Part shown: positions 9,701-19,398 of the stretch, piece after piece
Layout of the letters: each line of letters starts with the position of its first letter
How positions within the stretch are numbered: the stretch's first letter is position 1
Assembly (NCBI RefSeq): GCF_016860525.1
Contig: NZ_BNEA01000015.1
Span: 2,604,001 to 2,668,000, forward strand
Direction of reading: 5' to 3'
From: Streptomyces rubradiris
GTDB taxonomy: Bacteria > Actinomycetota > Actinomycetes > Streptomycetales > Streptomycetaceae
Length of the DNA: 64,000 nucleotides
The notes under the pieces: generated by a model
What the model was told of the DNA's origin: nothing
Seen by the model: only the letters and a program-made list of their open reading frames with translations
Database searches by the model: none
Position numbers and translations under genes: made by a program

Positions 9701-11427
9701 TCGACCGCAACGCGCTGGGCCAGGTACTCCGCAAGACCGTGGCGGGCGGGGTCACGACCTACGCCTACGACCTGACCGACCAACTCGCCCACGCGACCGG
9801 CCCCGACGGCACCACCCTCACCCTGCTCCGCGACCGCCACGGCCGCCTGCGCTCGGAAACGGTCGACGGCCGCACGGTGACGTACACCTACGACGCCTTA
9901 GGCCGCCGCACGAGCCGGGTGACCCCGACCGGGGCGAAGACCACCTGGTCCTACGACGAGGCAGGCCGCCGCACAGGCATGACGGCATCCGGACGGACGA
10001 TCGACTTCTCCTACGACGAGGCCGGACACGAACTGAGGCGCCTGGTCGGCGACACGATCACCCTGCAACACACCTTCGACCCGACGGGCCGCCTCACGGC
10101 CCAGTCGGTCACCGGCGCAGGAGGCCGCAGAGTCCAAAACCGGAGGTACACCTACCGGGCCGACGGCAACCTGACCGCCATCGAGGACGAGTTGTCCGGC
10201 ACGCGCCGCTTCGACCTGGACGCGACAGGCAGGGTGACGGCGGCCCACGCGGCAGGCTGGACGGAACGCTACGCCTACGACGAGGCAGGCAACCAAACCG
10301 AAGCCGCCTGGCCGGCAACCCACCCCGGAGCAGAGTCAACAGGCCCCCGCACCTACACCGGCACCCGCATCACCCGAGCCGGCAACGTCCGCTACGAACA
10401 CGACGCCCTCGGCCGCATCACCCTCCGCCAGAAAACCCGCCTCTCTCGCAAGCCGGACACCTGGCACTACGAATGGGACGCCGAAGACCGCCTCACCTCA
10501 GTGGTCACCCCCGACGGCACTCGCTGGCGCTACACCTACGACCCCCTGGGCCGCCGCACCGCGAAACTCCGCCTGGGCGAGGACGGCGAAACAGTCGTGG
10601 AGCGAGTGGACTTCACCTGGGACGGCACAACGCTCTGCGAACAAACCACAACATCCGAAGCCTTCCCCCACCCGATCACCCTGACCTGGGACCACCAGGG
10701 CCTACGCCCCCTGGCTCAAACGGAACGCATCACCGCAGCCGACGCGCCCCAAGAGGAGATCGACTCCCGCTTCTTCGCCATCATCACCGACCTCATCGGC
10801 ACCCCCACAGAACTGCTGGACGAACAGGGCGACATCGCCTGGCACACCCGCAGCACCCTCTGGGGCACAACGGCGTGGTCAACAAACAGCACCACCTACA
10901 CCCCCCTACGCTTCCCAGGCCAGTACTACGACCCCGAAACCGGCTTCCACTACAACTACTACCGCCACTACGACCCCGAAACAGCGCGCTACCTCACACC
11001 CGACCCCCTCGGACTTTCACCTGCACCCAACCCCGACACTTACGTTCACAATCCCCACACCTGGGCCGATCCGCTCGGGCTAACCCCTTGCGAACCTAAG
11101 GAAATTCTCCCTGAGGGCTACACACCATCTCCGGCCTTGGAACGGGACCCGTATCACCCGGACATGGTCAAAGACCGGCGGGATGCGAATCACGAGCTCT
11201 ACGCTGCGACCCCCGCGGACAGGGCTGCCGAACTTGGATACACTAAGAGAATCTCTCCTCAGAAGGCACCTTTCCACTCACACGGACAAGAGGTGTTCTT
11301 CAACGGGAAGAACTACATAACGCCGGACGTGGATGGCCATAATGTCTCCGACGGCTGGAAGATGTTCAATAAAAGGGGACAGAGGATTGGCACCTATGAC
11401 GCAGACCTCAACTACATCAAGAAGTGA
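6781..11427 (+). CDS. RHS/YD-repeat polymorphic toxin with WXG-like N-terminus
   Basis: 1548-residue polymorphic toxin. Residues ~75-190 form a helical region with a W-R-G turn (W118-G120), like the WXG/LXG N-termini that route cargo to type VII secretion. After a Gly/Ala-rich linker, a DUF6531 segment begins near C407 (CEKDPVDVATGRM). About 30 YD repeats follow, then the RHS core box (GQYYDPETG at G1380) and the closing DPLGL at 1430-1434. The last 114 residues are the variable toxin tip, described separately. The RHS shell is expected to encapsulate the toxin. The upstream small gene and downstream immunity gene overlap its ends. Delivery by T7SS is inferred, not shown. Confidence 0.9.
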   Translation: MGIGDVTNKLLSGGEDLVDRGKKLVGKGVDYTTDKIGDGLDYVGAHKWADVVEDWGDGVASDLGATPGEQQLGESEEANELVHGNPAKIRQSAKHLRDFHSAFDKVGQGLKKVDSSGWRGEGGDAFREKFGVHPVKWAQAAQACETAAGALESYADTVKWAQGQAEEAVRLYKKGVKASKEAFEAHKEKVAAYNEKAHAGEDPGPRPAEFQDPGKADVQAALHQLAQARKQRNTAAAEAQGKVRTALAHAPAEPPPLDRIKNNLSDGVLSAGIELTHFAGGVVKGTAGLGTFVRGLNPIDPYNLNHPAAYMQNVSMTLSGLVSTAAHPERTAKTMWDEFRKDPSESGGRFLPELLGTKGAGLGRSGLRLGLKKGAEEAAEQGARKGARNAVEEGAEDVSRRPVDKVCEKDPVDVATGRMVLPQTDVSLPGILPLVVKRQFESSYRLGGWFGPAWSSTLDQRLEIDVEGVVFVGEDGVTLAYPHPAPGVPTLPSHGPRWPLDRVDDGYTLTDPESGRVRHFADRSEDLAVLEQLNDRNGNWITFEYDTEGTPLAIASAAGHRLLLSSSDGRVTALHLANAAADGTDQELVRYGYTDGNLTEVVNSSGRPTVFGYDDQGRVTSWTDTNDSHFTYVYDDQDRCTHQSGDAGHLASTFTYSPVDPDTGEHTTTITNSHGHTTQYLINHRCQVIAETDALGATTHYTRDRYNRLLSTTDPLGHTTAFEYDETGNLVSVARPDGRETRAEYNALGLPVKVVNPDGTVFHQTYDDRGNRTSVTDPAGRTTRFTYTEAGHLTSVTDPLGNTTTVVCDPTGLPVQMTDPLGATTRYERNTLGLPTAITDPLGGVTRLEWTLEGRLTRHTAPDGTTETWTYDGEGNCTSHTDPLGGVTRFEYTHFDLLTARTGPDGVRYEFTHDTELRLTKVTNPQGLTWTYEYDPAGHLARETDFDGRTLTYEYDPAGRLAARRNTLGEETRFDRNALGQVLRKTVAGGVTTYAYDLTDQLAHATGPDGTTLTLLRDRHGRLRSETVDGRTVTYTYDALGRRTSRVTPTGAKTTWSYDEAGRRTGMTASGRTIDFSYDEAGHELRRLVGDTITLQHTFDPTGRLTAQSVTGAGGRRVQNRRYTYRADGNLTAIEDELSGTRRFDLDATGRVTAAHAAGWTERYAYDEAGNQTEAAWPATHPGAESTGPRTYTGTRITRAGNVRYEHDALGRITLRQKTRLSRKPDTWHYEWDAEDRLTSVVTPDGTRWRYTYDPLGRRTAKLRLGEDGETVVERVDFTWDGTTLCEQTTTSEAFPHPITLTWDHQGLRPLAQTERITAADAPQEEIDSRFFAIITDLIGTPTELLDEQGDIAWHTRSTLWGTTAWSTNSTTYTPLRFPGQYYDPETGFHYNYYRHYDPETARYLTPDPLGLSPAPNPDTYVHNPHTWADPLGLTPCEPKEILPEGYTPSPALERDPYHPDMVKDRRDANHELYAATPADRAAELGYTKRISPQKAPFHSHGQEVFFNGKNYITPDVDGHNVSDGWKMFNKRGQRIGTYDADLNYIKK
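11083..11424 (+). other. C-terminal toxin domain of the RHS protein (resembles Ntox21, BECR-fold RNase)
   Basis: Residues 1435-1548 follow the conserved DPLGL boundary. The end of the domain carries FHSHGQEVFFNGKNYITPD, then DGHN, GWKMF, RGQRIGTYDADL. From memory this pattern matches Ntox21, a barnase/EndoU/colicin-like RNase toxin in CDI and RHS tips; this was not checked by search. Base composition changes at the boundary: several rows are 48-60% GC against about 70% in the core, the usual sign of tip exchange. Predicted activity: RNA cleavage in neighbouring cells. Confidence 0.7.
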
Positions 11428-11875
11428 GGCCTTCTCCATCCGAGTGCTGTCTGTGCCGTCCCGCTCCGGAGTCGCAGCGGGCGAGAGTGCCATTGGGCAC
11501 ATCACGGTGGGCGACTTCGAAGAGAGCTTTCCAATGGATCTGACCTATTGGGGCGTGGAGCAATACCAAACCAGCTGGGCAAGCTGCCTAAGGATTCTGG
11601 AAGGTGGACACGACACTACGTCGTGCCTCATTTCGTCCATCACGGATCCGTCACACAGCAACTTCATCACCTGCTGGCCCCTCTACAGGTCCGGGGAGAC
11701 CGTCTTCATTCAAAACTCGATCATTTTCCTTGAAGACCTGCCGGAACATTTCAACCCCGCGGAGCCTTGGCATTCCGTCGAACCGAGATCAACGGTCGAC
11801 GAAGAGGGGCACGAGGTATCCGAATGGCAGACAACCATCAGCGAGATCAGGAGATTCCTCCACATGTCGCATTGA
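11396..11875 (+). CDS. Immunity protein for the RHS toxin (CdiI-like)
   Basis: 159 residues from ATG 11396, which has AGAGGA nine bases upstream inside the toxin gene. It overlaps the toxin gene by 32 bases, as expected of a coupled immunity gene. Sequence features (GDFEESFPMDLTYWGVEQY, SSITDPSHSNFITCWPLY, VFIQNSIIFLEDL) look like the CdiI_N-type immunity family found with CDI toxins; this is family recognition from memory. Acidic and Trp/Tyr-rich with no signal peptide, so cytoplasmic. It shares the lower GC of the toxin tip, suggesting the two moved together. A start at 11333 is possible but has no ribosome-binding site. Confidence 0.78.
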   Translation: MTQTSTTSRSEAFSIRVLSVPSRSGVAAGESAIGHITVGDFEESFPMDLTYWGVEQYQTSWASCLRILEGGHDTTSCLISSITDPSHSNFITCWPLYRSGETVFIQNSIIFLEDLPEHFNPAEPWHSVEPRSTVDEEGHEVSEWQTTISEIRRFLHMSH

Positions 11876-11950
11876 CGGTCGGTGCCACGCTTGACGGCCC
11901 CCGATGGTGCTGATGGCCTGAGTAGAGGGGTGCCACCGGTCCAGCGGCCA

Positions 11951-12147
11951 CGCGCACCCACCTCGGCGAAGGCCACGCGGTGTTCCGGAGGACCGCCGAG
12001 GCGGTCCTCATATGGACCGCAGAGGAACCCCGCCGCGCCGGCTGGACCTACGGCACCCTTGAGGGCTACCCCGAGTGCGGCGAGGAGGCCTTCGTCGTCG
12101 ACCGCACCGGCGACGGCACGGTCTGGCTCACGGTGTCCGCCTTCAGC
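11951..12147 (+). pseudogene. Damaged partial copy of the DUF1990 gene
   Basis: Nearly identical to parts of the intact gene at 5798-6319: 11951-12010 matches 5886-5945 and 12011-12147 matches 6063-6199. The 117 bases between (39 codons) are missing, keeping the reading frame, and the junction lies at a shared TCA. The N-terminal ~29 codons and C-terminal ~39 codons of the family are also absent. An open frame continues from ATG 11980 to 12357 through unrelated sequence (ending RVMEILGTP), so a chimeric 125-residue product is possible but unlikely to work. Confidence 0.85.
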
Positions 12148-12424
12148 CCCAGGTGTGCGGACCCGCCCCTCTGTAGGTCAGAAGATTCCTCGGCACATCA
12201 CTTTGAGGCAGCCAAATGTCACGGAAGCACTCGGACCCACTCTCTTCACGGAGTGGCAGATCGAGAGGGGGTCAAGCGCGGCGCCGGCCGCCATAAGGTC
12301 TCCGATTTCAGCGACCGAGTGAGGGAACGGGTCATGGAGATCCTCGGCACGCCGTAGCGGGCAGCAGACCACCGAGCGGCCCTGCCGAATCCGGGCGGGG
12401 CGATTCGGTGACCGCCCCGCTCCC
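12148..12424. other. Remnant sequence at the right edge of the RHS island
   Basis: Somewhat lower GC than the flanks, with no recognisable complete gene. The frame running in from the DUF1990 relic ends at 12357 with a charged tail (RHKVSDFSDRVRERVMEIL) that looks like the C-terminus of some other protein. Most likely gene debris from earlier insertions or deletions. Confidence 0.5.
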
Positions 12425-15043
12425 TCACCGCAACACCACCCCCGCCCCCTCCACCACCTCCTCCGGCGGGATCGTCACCAGGCCCGTTTCCGCGGAGGAG
12501 GCGAGGAGGGGGTGGGTGGGGAGGATGCGGACCGTGTAGCCGTAGGGGCCGGTGCGGTCCAGGGACAGGGGGCCCTCGTAGAGCACGCGGCCCTCCAGGT
12601 CGGCGGTGCCGGCCGGCTTCAGCGGGACGACCGTGGCGTCCGTGATGCGGTCCTGTTCGTCCACCCGGCCCGACACCGCCTGGACCTCCACGTCCTCGGG
12701 GGTCAGCTCGCCGAGGGCCACCCGGACCCGCAGGCCCACCGTGGTCCCCAGTTCCGCCGTGGGCGTCGTCGCCGTCGTCTCCACGTGGTCCACGCTCACC
12801 CCGGGCCAGGCGGCCCGCACCCGGGCCTTCCAGCCGGCCAGGTCCCGGGCGGTGTCCGGGGTCAGCGCGCGGTGGGCGCGGGCGGCGGGGGCGTAGAGGC
12901 GGTCCACGTACTCGCGGACCATGCGGCCGGCCAGCACCTTCGGGCCGAGCAGGGAGAGGGTCCGGCGGACCATCTGGATCCAGCGGTCGGGCAGGCCCGC
13001 GCGCCCGCGTTCGTAGAAGCGGGGCGCGATCCGCTGTTCCAGGAGGTCGTACAGGGCGGCCGCCTCGATGTCGTCACGGTGGTCGGGGTCGGTGCCCGCG
13101 CCGTCCGCCGTCGGGATGGCCCAGCCGAAGTCCGGCTGGAACCACTCGTCCCACCAGCCGTCCAGCACCGAGAGGTTCAGGCAGCCGTTCAGGGCCGCCT
13201 TCATGCCCGACGTACCGCACGCCTCCAGCGGGCGCAGCGGGTTGTTCAGCCAGACGTCGCAGCCGGGGTAGAGCCGCTGCGCCATCGCCATGCCGTAGTC
13301 GGGGAGGAAGACGATGCGGTGGCGCACCCGCGGGTCGTCGGTGAACCGGACCAGTTCCTGCACCAGCCGCATGCCGCCGTCGTCCGCCGGGTGCGCCTTG
13401 CCCGCGACCACGATCTGCACCGGACGGTCGGGGTGCAGCAGCAGTTCCGTCAGCCGGTCGCGGTCCCGGAGCATCAGCGTCAGCCGCTTGTACGACGGGA
13501 CCCGGCGGGCGAAGCCGATCGTGAGCACGTCCGGGTCCAGGACGTCGTCGATCCAGCCCAACTCGGCGTCCCCGGCCCCGCGTTGCCGCCATGACGTGCG
13601 CAGCCGCTCCCGTACCTCCAGCACCAGCCGTTCCCGCAGGGCGCGGCGCAGCTCCCAGATGTCCTGGTCCGGGATGTCCGCGACCGAGTCCCAGCGCTCG
13701 GAGCCGCCGACGCTCAGCGCGTCCTCGGCCCGCTGGGCGCCGACCTGCCGGGTGGCCAGCCGCAGCACCTCCGGCGCCACCCAGGTCGGGGCGTGCACCC
13801 CGTTGGTCACCGAGGTGATCGGCACCTCCTCGGCATCGAACCCCGGCCACAGGCCCGCGAACATCTCCCGGCTGACCTGGCCGTGCAGCAGCGAGACGCC
13901 GTTGGCGCGCTGGGCCAGCCGCAGTCCCATCACCGCCATGTTGAACAGGTTCGGCTCGCCACCCGGGTACGTCTCCCGGCCCAGCTCCAGCACCCGCCGC
14001 ACATCGATGCCGGGCAGTTCGGCGTCGGGGCCGAAGTGCCGGCCCACCAGGTCCCGGTCGAAGCGATCGATGCCGGCCGGGACCGGGGTGTGCGTGGTGA
14101 ACACCGTGCCGGCCCGCACCGCCTCCAGCGCCGCGTCGAAGTCCAGCCCGTCCGCGCACAGTTCGGCGATCCGCTCCAGGCCGAGGAACCCGGCGTGCCC
14201 CTCGTTGGTGTGGAACACCTCCGGCACCGGGTGCCCGGTGAGCCGGCAGTACGTCCGCACCGCCCGCACCCCTCCTATGCCGAGCAGCATCTCCTGGAGC
14301 AGCCGGTGTTCGCTGCCGCCGCCGTAGAGCCGGTCGGTGACCCCGCGTTCGCCGAGGTCGTTCTCCTCCACGTCCGAGTCGAGCAGCAGCAGCGGCACCC
14401 GGCCGACCTGCGCCAGCCAGATCCGGGCGCGCAGCTCCTTGCCGCCGGGCAGGGCGAGACGGACGTGCGCGGATGTGGCGTCGGGCTCCTTCAGCTGGGT
14501 GAGCGGCAGTTCGTTGGGGTCGAGCACCGGGTAGTGCTCCTGCTGCCAGCCGTCCCGGGAGAGGGTCTGGCGGAAGTAGCCGTGCCGGTAGAGGAGTCCG
14601 ACGCCGATCAGGGGAACGCCGAGGTCGCTGGCCGCCTTCAGGTGATCGCCGGCGAGGATGCCTAGCCCGCCGGAGTACTGCGGGAGGGCGGCCGTGATGC
14701 CGAACTCCGGGGAGAAGTAGGCGATGGCGGCGGGCAGGCCGTCCGCCTGGGTCTGGTACCAGCGCTCCCCGGTCAGATAGTCGTCGAGGTCGTCGGCGAC
14801 GGCGGACAGGCGGCGCAGGAACCGCCGGTCACCGGCCAGTTCGGCCAGCCGGGCGGGGCGCACCCGGCCCAGCAGCCGCACCGGGTCACCACCGGACGCG
14901 GCCCATGCCTCGGGGTCGACGGACTGGAACAGATCGCGCGTCTCCGCATGCCAGGACCAGCGCAGATTGCGCGCCAGGTCGCTCAGCGGCCGCAGGGGGT
15001 CGGGGAGAACGGGACGGACGGTGAACCGACGGATCGCCTTCAC
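12425..15043 (-). CDS. glgP: Alpha-glucan phosphorylase (GlgP, GT35)
   Basis: Phosphorolysis of glycogen-type alpha-1,4-glucan to glucose-1-phosphate, cytosolic. About 872 residues, the short DUF3417-bearing actinobacterial type: residues 1-~110 are DUF3417-like, then the phosphorylase body (AIAYFSPEFGITAALPQYSGGLGILAGDH region). The pyridoxal-phosphate region is GCLNLSVLDGWWDEW near residue 620, with CGTSGMKAALNG just before it. GTG at 15043 is preferred because CGAGGTGGAAT precedes it and it begins VKAIRRFTVRP as in homologues; an open frame runs back to 15079. Divergent from the glgE operon, it links storage glucan turnover to the maltose-1-phosphate route. Confidence 0.93.
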   Translation of the reverse strand: MKAIRRFTVRPVLPDPLRPLSDLARNLRWSWHAETRDLFQSVDPEAWAASGGDPVRLLGRVRPARLAELAGDRRFLRRLSAVADDLDDYLTGERWYQTQADGLPAAIAYFSPEFGITAALPQYSGGLGILAGDHLKAASDLGVPLIGVGLLYRHGYFRQTLSRDGWQQEHYPVLDPNELPLTQLKEPDATSAHVRLALPGGKELRARIWLAQVGRVPLLLLDSDVEENDLGERGVTDRLYGGGSEHRLLQEMLLGIGGVRAVRTYCRLTGHPVPEVFHTNEGHAGFLGLERIAELCADGLDFDAALEAVRAGTVFTTHTPVPAGIDRFDRDLVGRHFGPDAELPGIDVRRVLELGRETYPGGEPNLFNMAVMGLRLAQRANGVSLLHGQVSREMFAGLWPGFDAEEVPITSVTNGVHAPTWVAPEVLRLATRQVGAQRAEDALSVGGSERWDSVADIPDQDIWELRRALRERLVLEVRERLRTSWRQRGAGDAELGWIDDVLDPDVLTIGFARRVPSYKRLTLMLRDRDRLTELLLHPDRPVQIVVAGKAHPADDGGMRLVQELVRFTDDPRVRHRIVFLPDYGMAMAQRLYPGCDVWLNNPLRPLEACGTSGMKAALNGCLNLSVLDGWWDEWFQPDFGWAIPTADGAGTDPDHRDDIEAAALYDLLEQRIAPRFYERGRAGLPDRWIQMVRRTLSLLGPKVLAGRMVREYVDRLYAPAARAHRALTPDTARDLAGWKARVRAAWPGVSVDHVETTATTPTAELGTTVGLRVRVALGELTPEDVEVQAVSGRVDEQDRITDATVVPLKPAGTADLEGRVLYEGPLSLDRTGPYGYTVRILPTHPLLASSAETGLVTIPPEEVVEGAGVVLR

Positions 15044-15375
15044 ATTCCACCTCGGGACGCGTCGCGGGGTGAGCCGCACGGAGCCGTGCGCCTCGTCGTC
15101 TCCTTCGACGGTAGTGGTTACCGCGCGGTCGGTGGGGACGTACCGGCCGGGGGTGTCGGTGCGTCAGGCGCCGGTCACCGGGCACCCGGAAAGAAGGGGA
15201 ACCGGTCTTGTGTGCGGACGTACGCATGAGTAGTTAACACAGTGCCGGATTGCCCACCCGAACCCAGGGGGAAGGCTCTTCGGTATCCACCCCACAGGCG
15301 TACCACAGCACATCGCAGGACCCACCTCCCCACGTCCATCCGCCCATACCCACGTTGCAGCGGACAGGAGCGGTC
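15044..15375. promoter_or_regulatory. Divergent glgP/glgE promoter region
   Basis: 332 bases between divergent starts, with no gene. A moderate plus-strand promoter candidate is TTGTGT (15208-15213), a 17-bp spacer and TAGTTA (15231-15236). The stretch GAGTAGTTAACAC (15229-15241) is the most AT-rich part and probably holds the start sites. No clear operator palindrome was found. Confidence 0.45.
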
Positions 15376-17606
15376 ATGCCCGCCAGGCACCACTCGTCAC
15401 CACACCCGGCAAGCAGCAAGGCCAAGGCAGCAGGAAGGAAGCCGACGGGCGGAAAGGGCGGAACGACGCCCGCCCACGCGCCCGCCACCCCCGAACGGCC
15501 CGCCCCGGACCACGCGCCCGCCACCGCGGAACCGTCCGCCACCGCGGAACCGTCCGGCACCGGGGAACCGTCCGGCGTCGCGGGACCGTCCGGCACCGGG
15601 AAACAGCCCACCGCCGGAGAACGGCCCGCCACCTCCCTGGGCCGCATCCCCATCCTCGACGTACGCCCCGTGGTCCAGCACGGCCGCAGGCCCGCCAAGG
15701 CCGTGACCGGGGAGTCCTTCGAGGTCACGGCGACCGTGTTCCGGGAGGGCCACGACGCCGTCGCGGCGAACGTCGTGCTGCGGGACCCGGCGGGCCGGCC
15801 CGGGCCCTGGACGCCGATGCGGGAACTCGCCCCGGGCACCGACCGCTGGGGTGCCACCGTCACGGCGGGCGAACCGGGCCACTGGACCTACACGGTGGAG
15901 GCGTGGTCGGACCCGCTCGCCACCTGGCGCGAACACGCCCGGATCAAGATCCCGGCCGGCATCGACACCGAACTGGTCCTGACGGAGGGCGCGCAGTTGC
16001 ACGAGCGGGCCGCCGCCGGGGTGCCGGAGGCGGAGCGCGGGCCCGTCCTGGACGCGGTGGCGGCCCTGCGGGACCGTGACCGCCCGGCCGCCTGGCGGCT
16101 GGCGTCGGCGCTGGCCCCGGAGGTGGCGGAGGTACTGGCCCGGTATCCGCTGCGGGAGCTGGTGACCGCCTCGGACCCGATGCCGTTGCTGGTGGAACGC
16201 GAACGCGCCCTGTACGGCTCGTGGTACGAGTTCTTCCCCCGCTCCGAGGGCACCGCCGAACGCCCCCACGGCACGTTCCGCACCGCCGCCCGCCGGCTGA
16301 AGGCGATCGCGGACATGGGCTTCGACGTCGTCTACCTGCCCCCGATCCACCCCATCGGCACCACCCACCGCAAGGGCCCCAACAACTCCCTGACCGCCGG
16401 CCCCGACGACGTCGGCGTGCCCTGGGCGATCGGCTCCCCCGAAGGCGGCCACGACGCCGTCCACCCGGACCTGGGCACCCTGGAGGACTTCGACTTCTTC
16501 GTCGCCGAGGCCCGCCGGCACGGCCTGGAGGTCGCACTCGACTTCGCGCTCCAGTGCTCCCCGGACCACCCCTGGGTGGAGAAGCACCCCGAGTGGTTCC
16601 ACCACCGCCCGGACGGCTCGATCGCCTACGCCGAGAACCCGCCGAAGAAGTACCAGGACATCTACCCGATCGCCTTCGACGCCGACATGGACGGCCTGGT
16701 CGCCGAGACCCTGCGCATCCTGCGGCACTGGATGGCCCACGGCGTGCGCATCTTCCGCGTGGACAACCCGCACACCAAACCCGTGGTCTTCTGGGAACGG
16801 GTCATCGCCGGCATCAACCGCGGCGACCCGGACGTGATCTTCCTGGCGGAGGCGTTCACCCGCCCGGCGATGATGCACACCCTGGCCCAGACCGGCTTCC
16901 AGCAGTCCTACACCTACTTCACCTGGCGCACCACCAAGCAGGAGCTGACGGAGTACCTGACGGAGCTGACGGGGGAGGCGGCGGCCTACATGCGGCCGAA
17001 CTTCTTCGCCAACACCCCCGACATCCTGCACGCCTACCTCCAGCACGGCGGGCGCCCCGCGTTCGAGGTGCGTGCCGTGCTGGCCGCCACCCTCTCCCCC
17101 GCCTGGGGCATCTACTCCGGCTACGAACTGTGCGAGAACACCCCGCTGAAGGAGGGCGGGGAGGAGTACCTGGACTCGGAGAAGTACCAGCTCAGGCCCC
17201 GCGACTGGGAGGCCGCCGAGCGCGAGGGCCGGAGCATCGCCCCGCTCATCACCCGCCTGAACACCATCCGCCGCCGCCATGTGGCACTCCAGCGGCTGCG
17301 CAACCTCCACTTCCACCACGCGGATCAGGACGCGGTGCTCGTCTACTCGAAGCGCGCGGGGACGGACACGGTGGTCGTGGTCGTCAACCTGGACCCGCAC
17401 CACACCCAGGAGGCCACGGTCTCGTTGGACATGCCGCGACTCGGCCTGGACTGGCACGAGTCCGTGCCGGTGCGCGACGAGCTCACCGGTGAGACCTACC
17501 ACTGGGGCAGGGCCAACTACGTGCGTCTCGAACCGGGTCACCGGCCCGCGCATGTCTTCACCGTCCTGCGACCGTCCAACCCGCAGATCGGAGGGTCACC
17601 CACGAT

Positions 17607-17610
<4 letters not shown>
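15376..17610 (+). CDS. glgE: GlgE maltosyltransferase with N-terminal repeat insertion
   Basis: Alpha-1,4-glucan:maltose-1-phosphate maltosyltransferase (GH13_3), adding maltosyl units from maltose-1-phosphate to glucan ends. 744 residues from ATG 15376 (box ACAGGAG). MPARHHSS matches the N-terminus I recall for S. coelicolor GlgE. Catalytic residues are D463 (RVDNP, nucleophile), E492 (LAEAF, acid/base) and D549 (NTPD), each exactly 69 beyond the S. coelicolor numbers 394, 423 and 480. The excess is a low-complexity Ala/Pro/Thr/Ser segment (about residues 9-78) containing four 18-bp repeats. The stop overlaps the treS start (ATGA). Confidence 0.95.
15520..15591 (+). repeat. Four 18-bp tandem repeats inside glgE
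   Basis: Units at 15520-15537, 15538-15555, 15556-15573 and 15574-15591, with a degenerate partial unit after. They encode [24 protein letters not shown]. The period is a multiple of three, so copy-number change would keep frame and alter only the disordered N-terminal insertion. Confidence 0.85.
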
Positions 17611-19307
<1,697 letters not shown>

Positions 19308-19398
19308 CCCCGGCGCCCGGTGGGGCGGTTTCCGCCGTCCCACCCGGGGCACCCCTCAGTAACACCCCGACTACTCCCCGGGGAAAGGACGTGACGCC

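Noticed and set aside
9327..11099. 590-residue alternative frame inside the RHS gene
   Set aside because: Pro/Arg/His-rich and only open because of codon bias in the YD repeats.
6320..12424. Mobile element carrying the RHS locus
   Set aside because: No transposase, integrase, tRNA end or flanking short direct repeats were found; only the DUF1990 duplication marks the edges.
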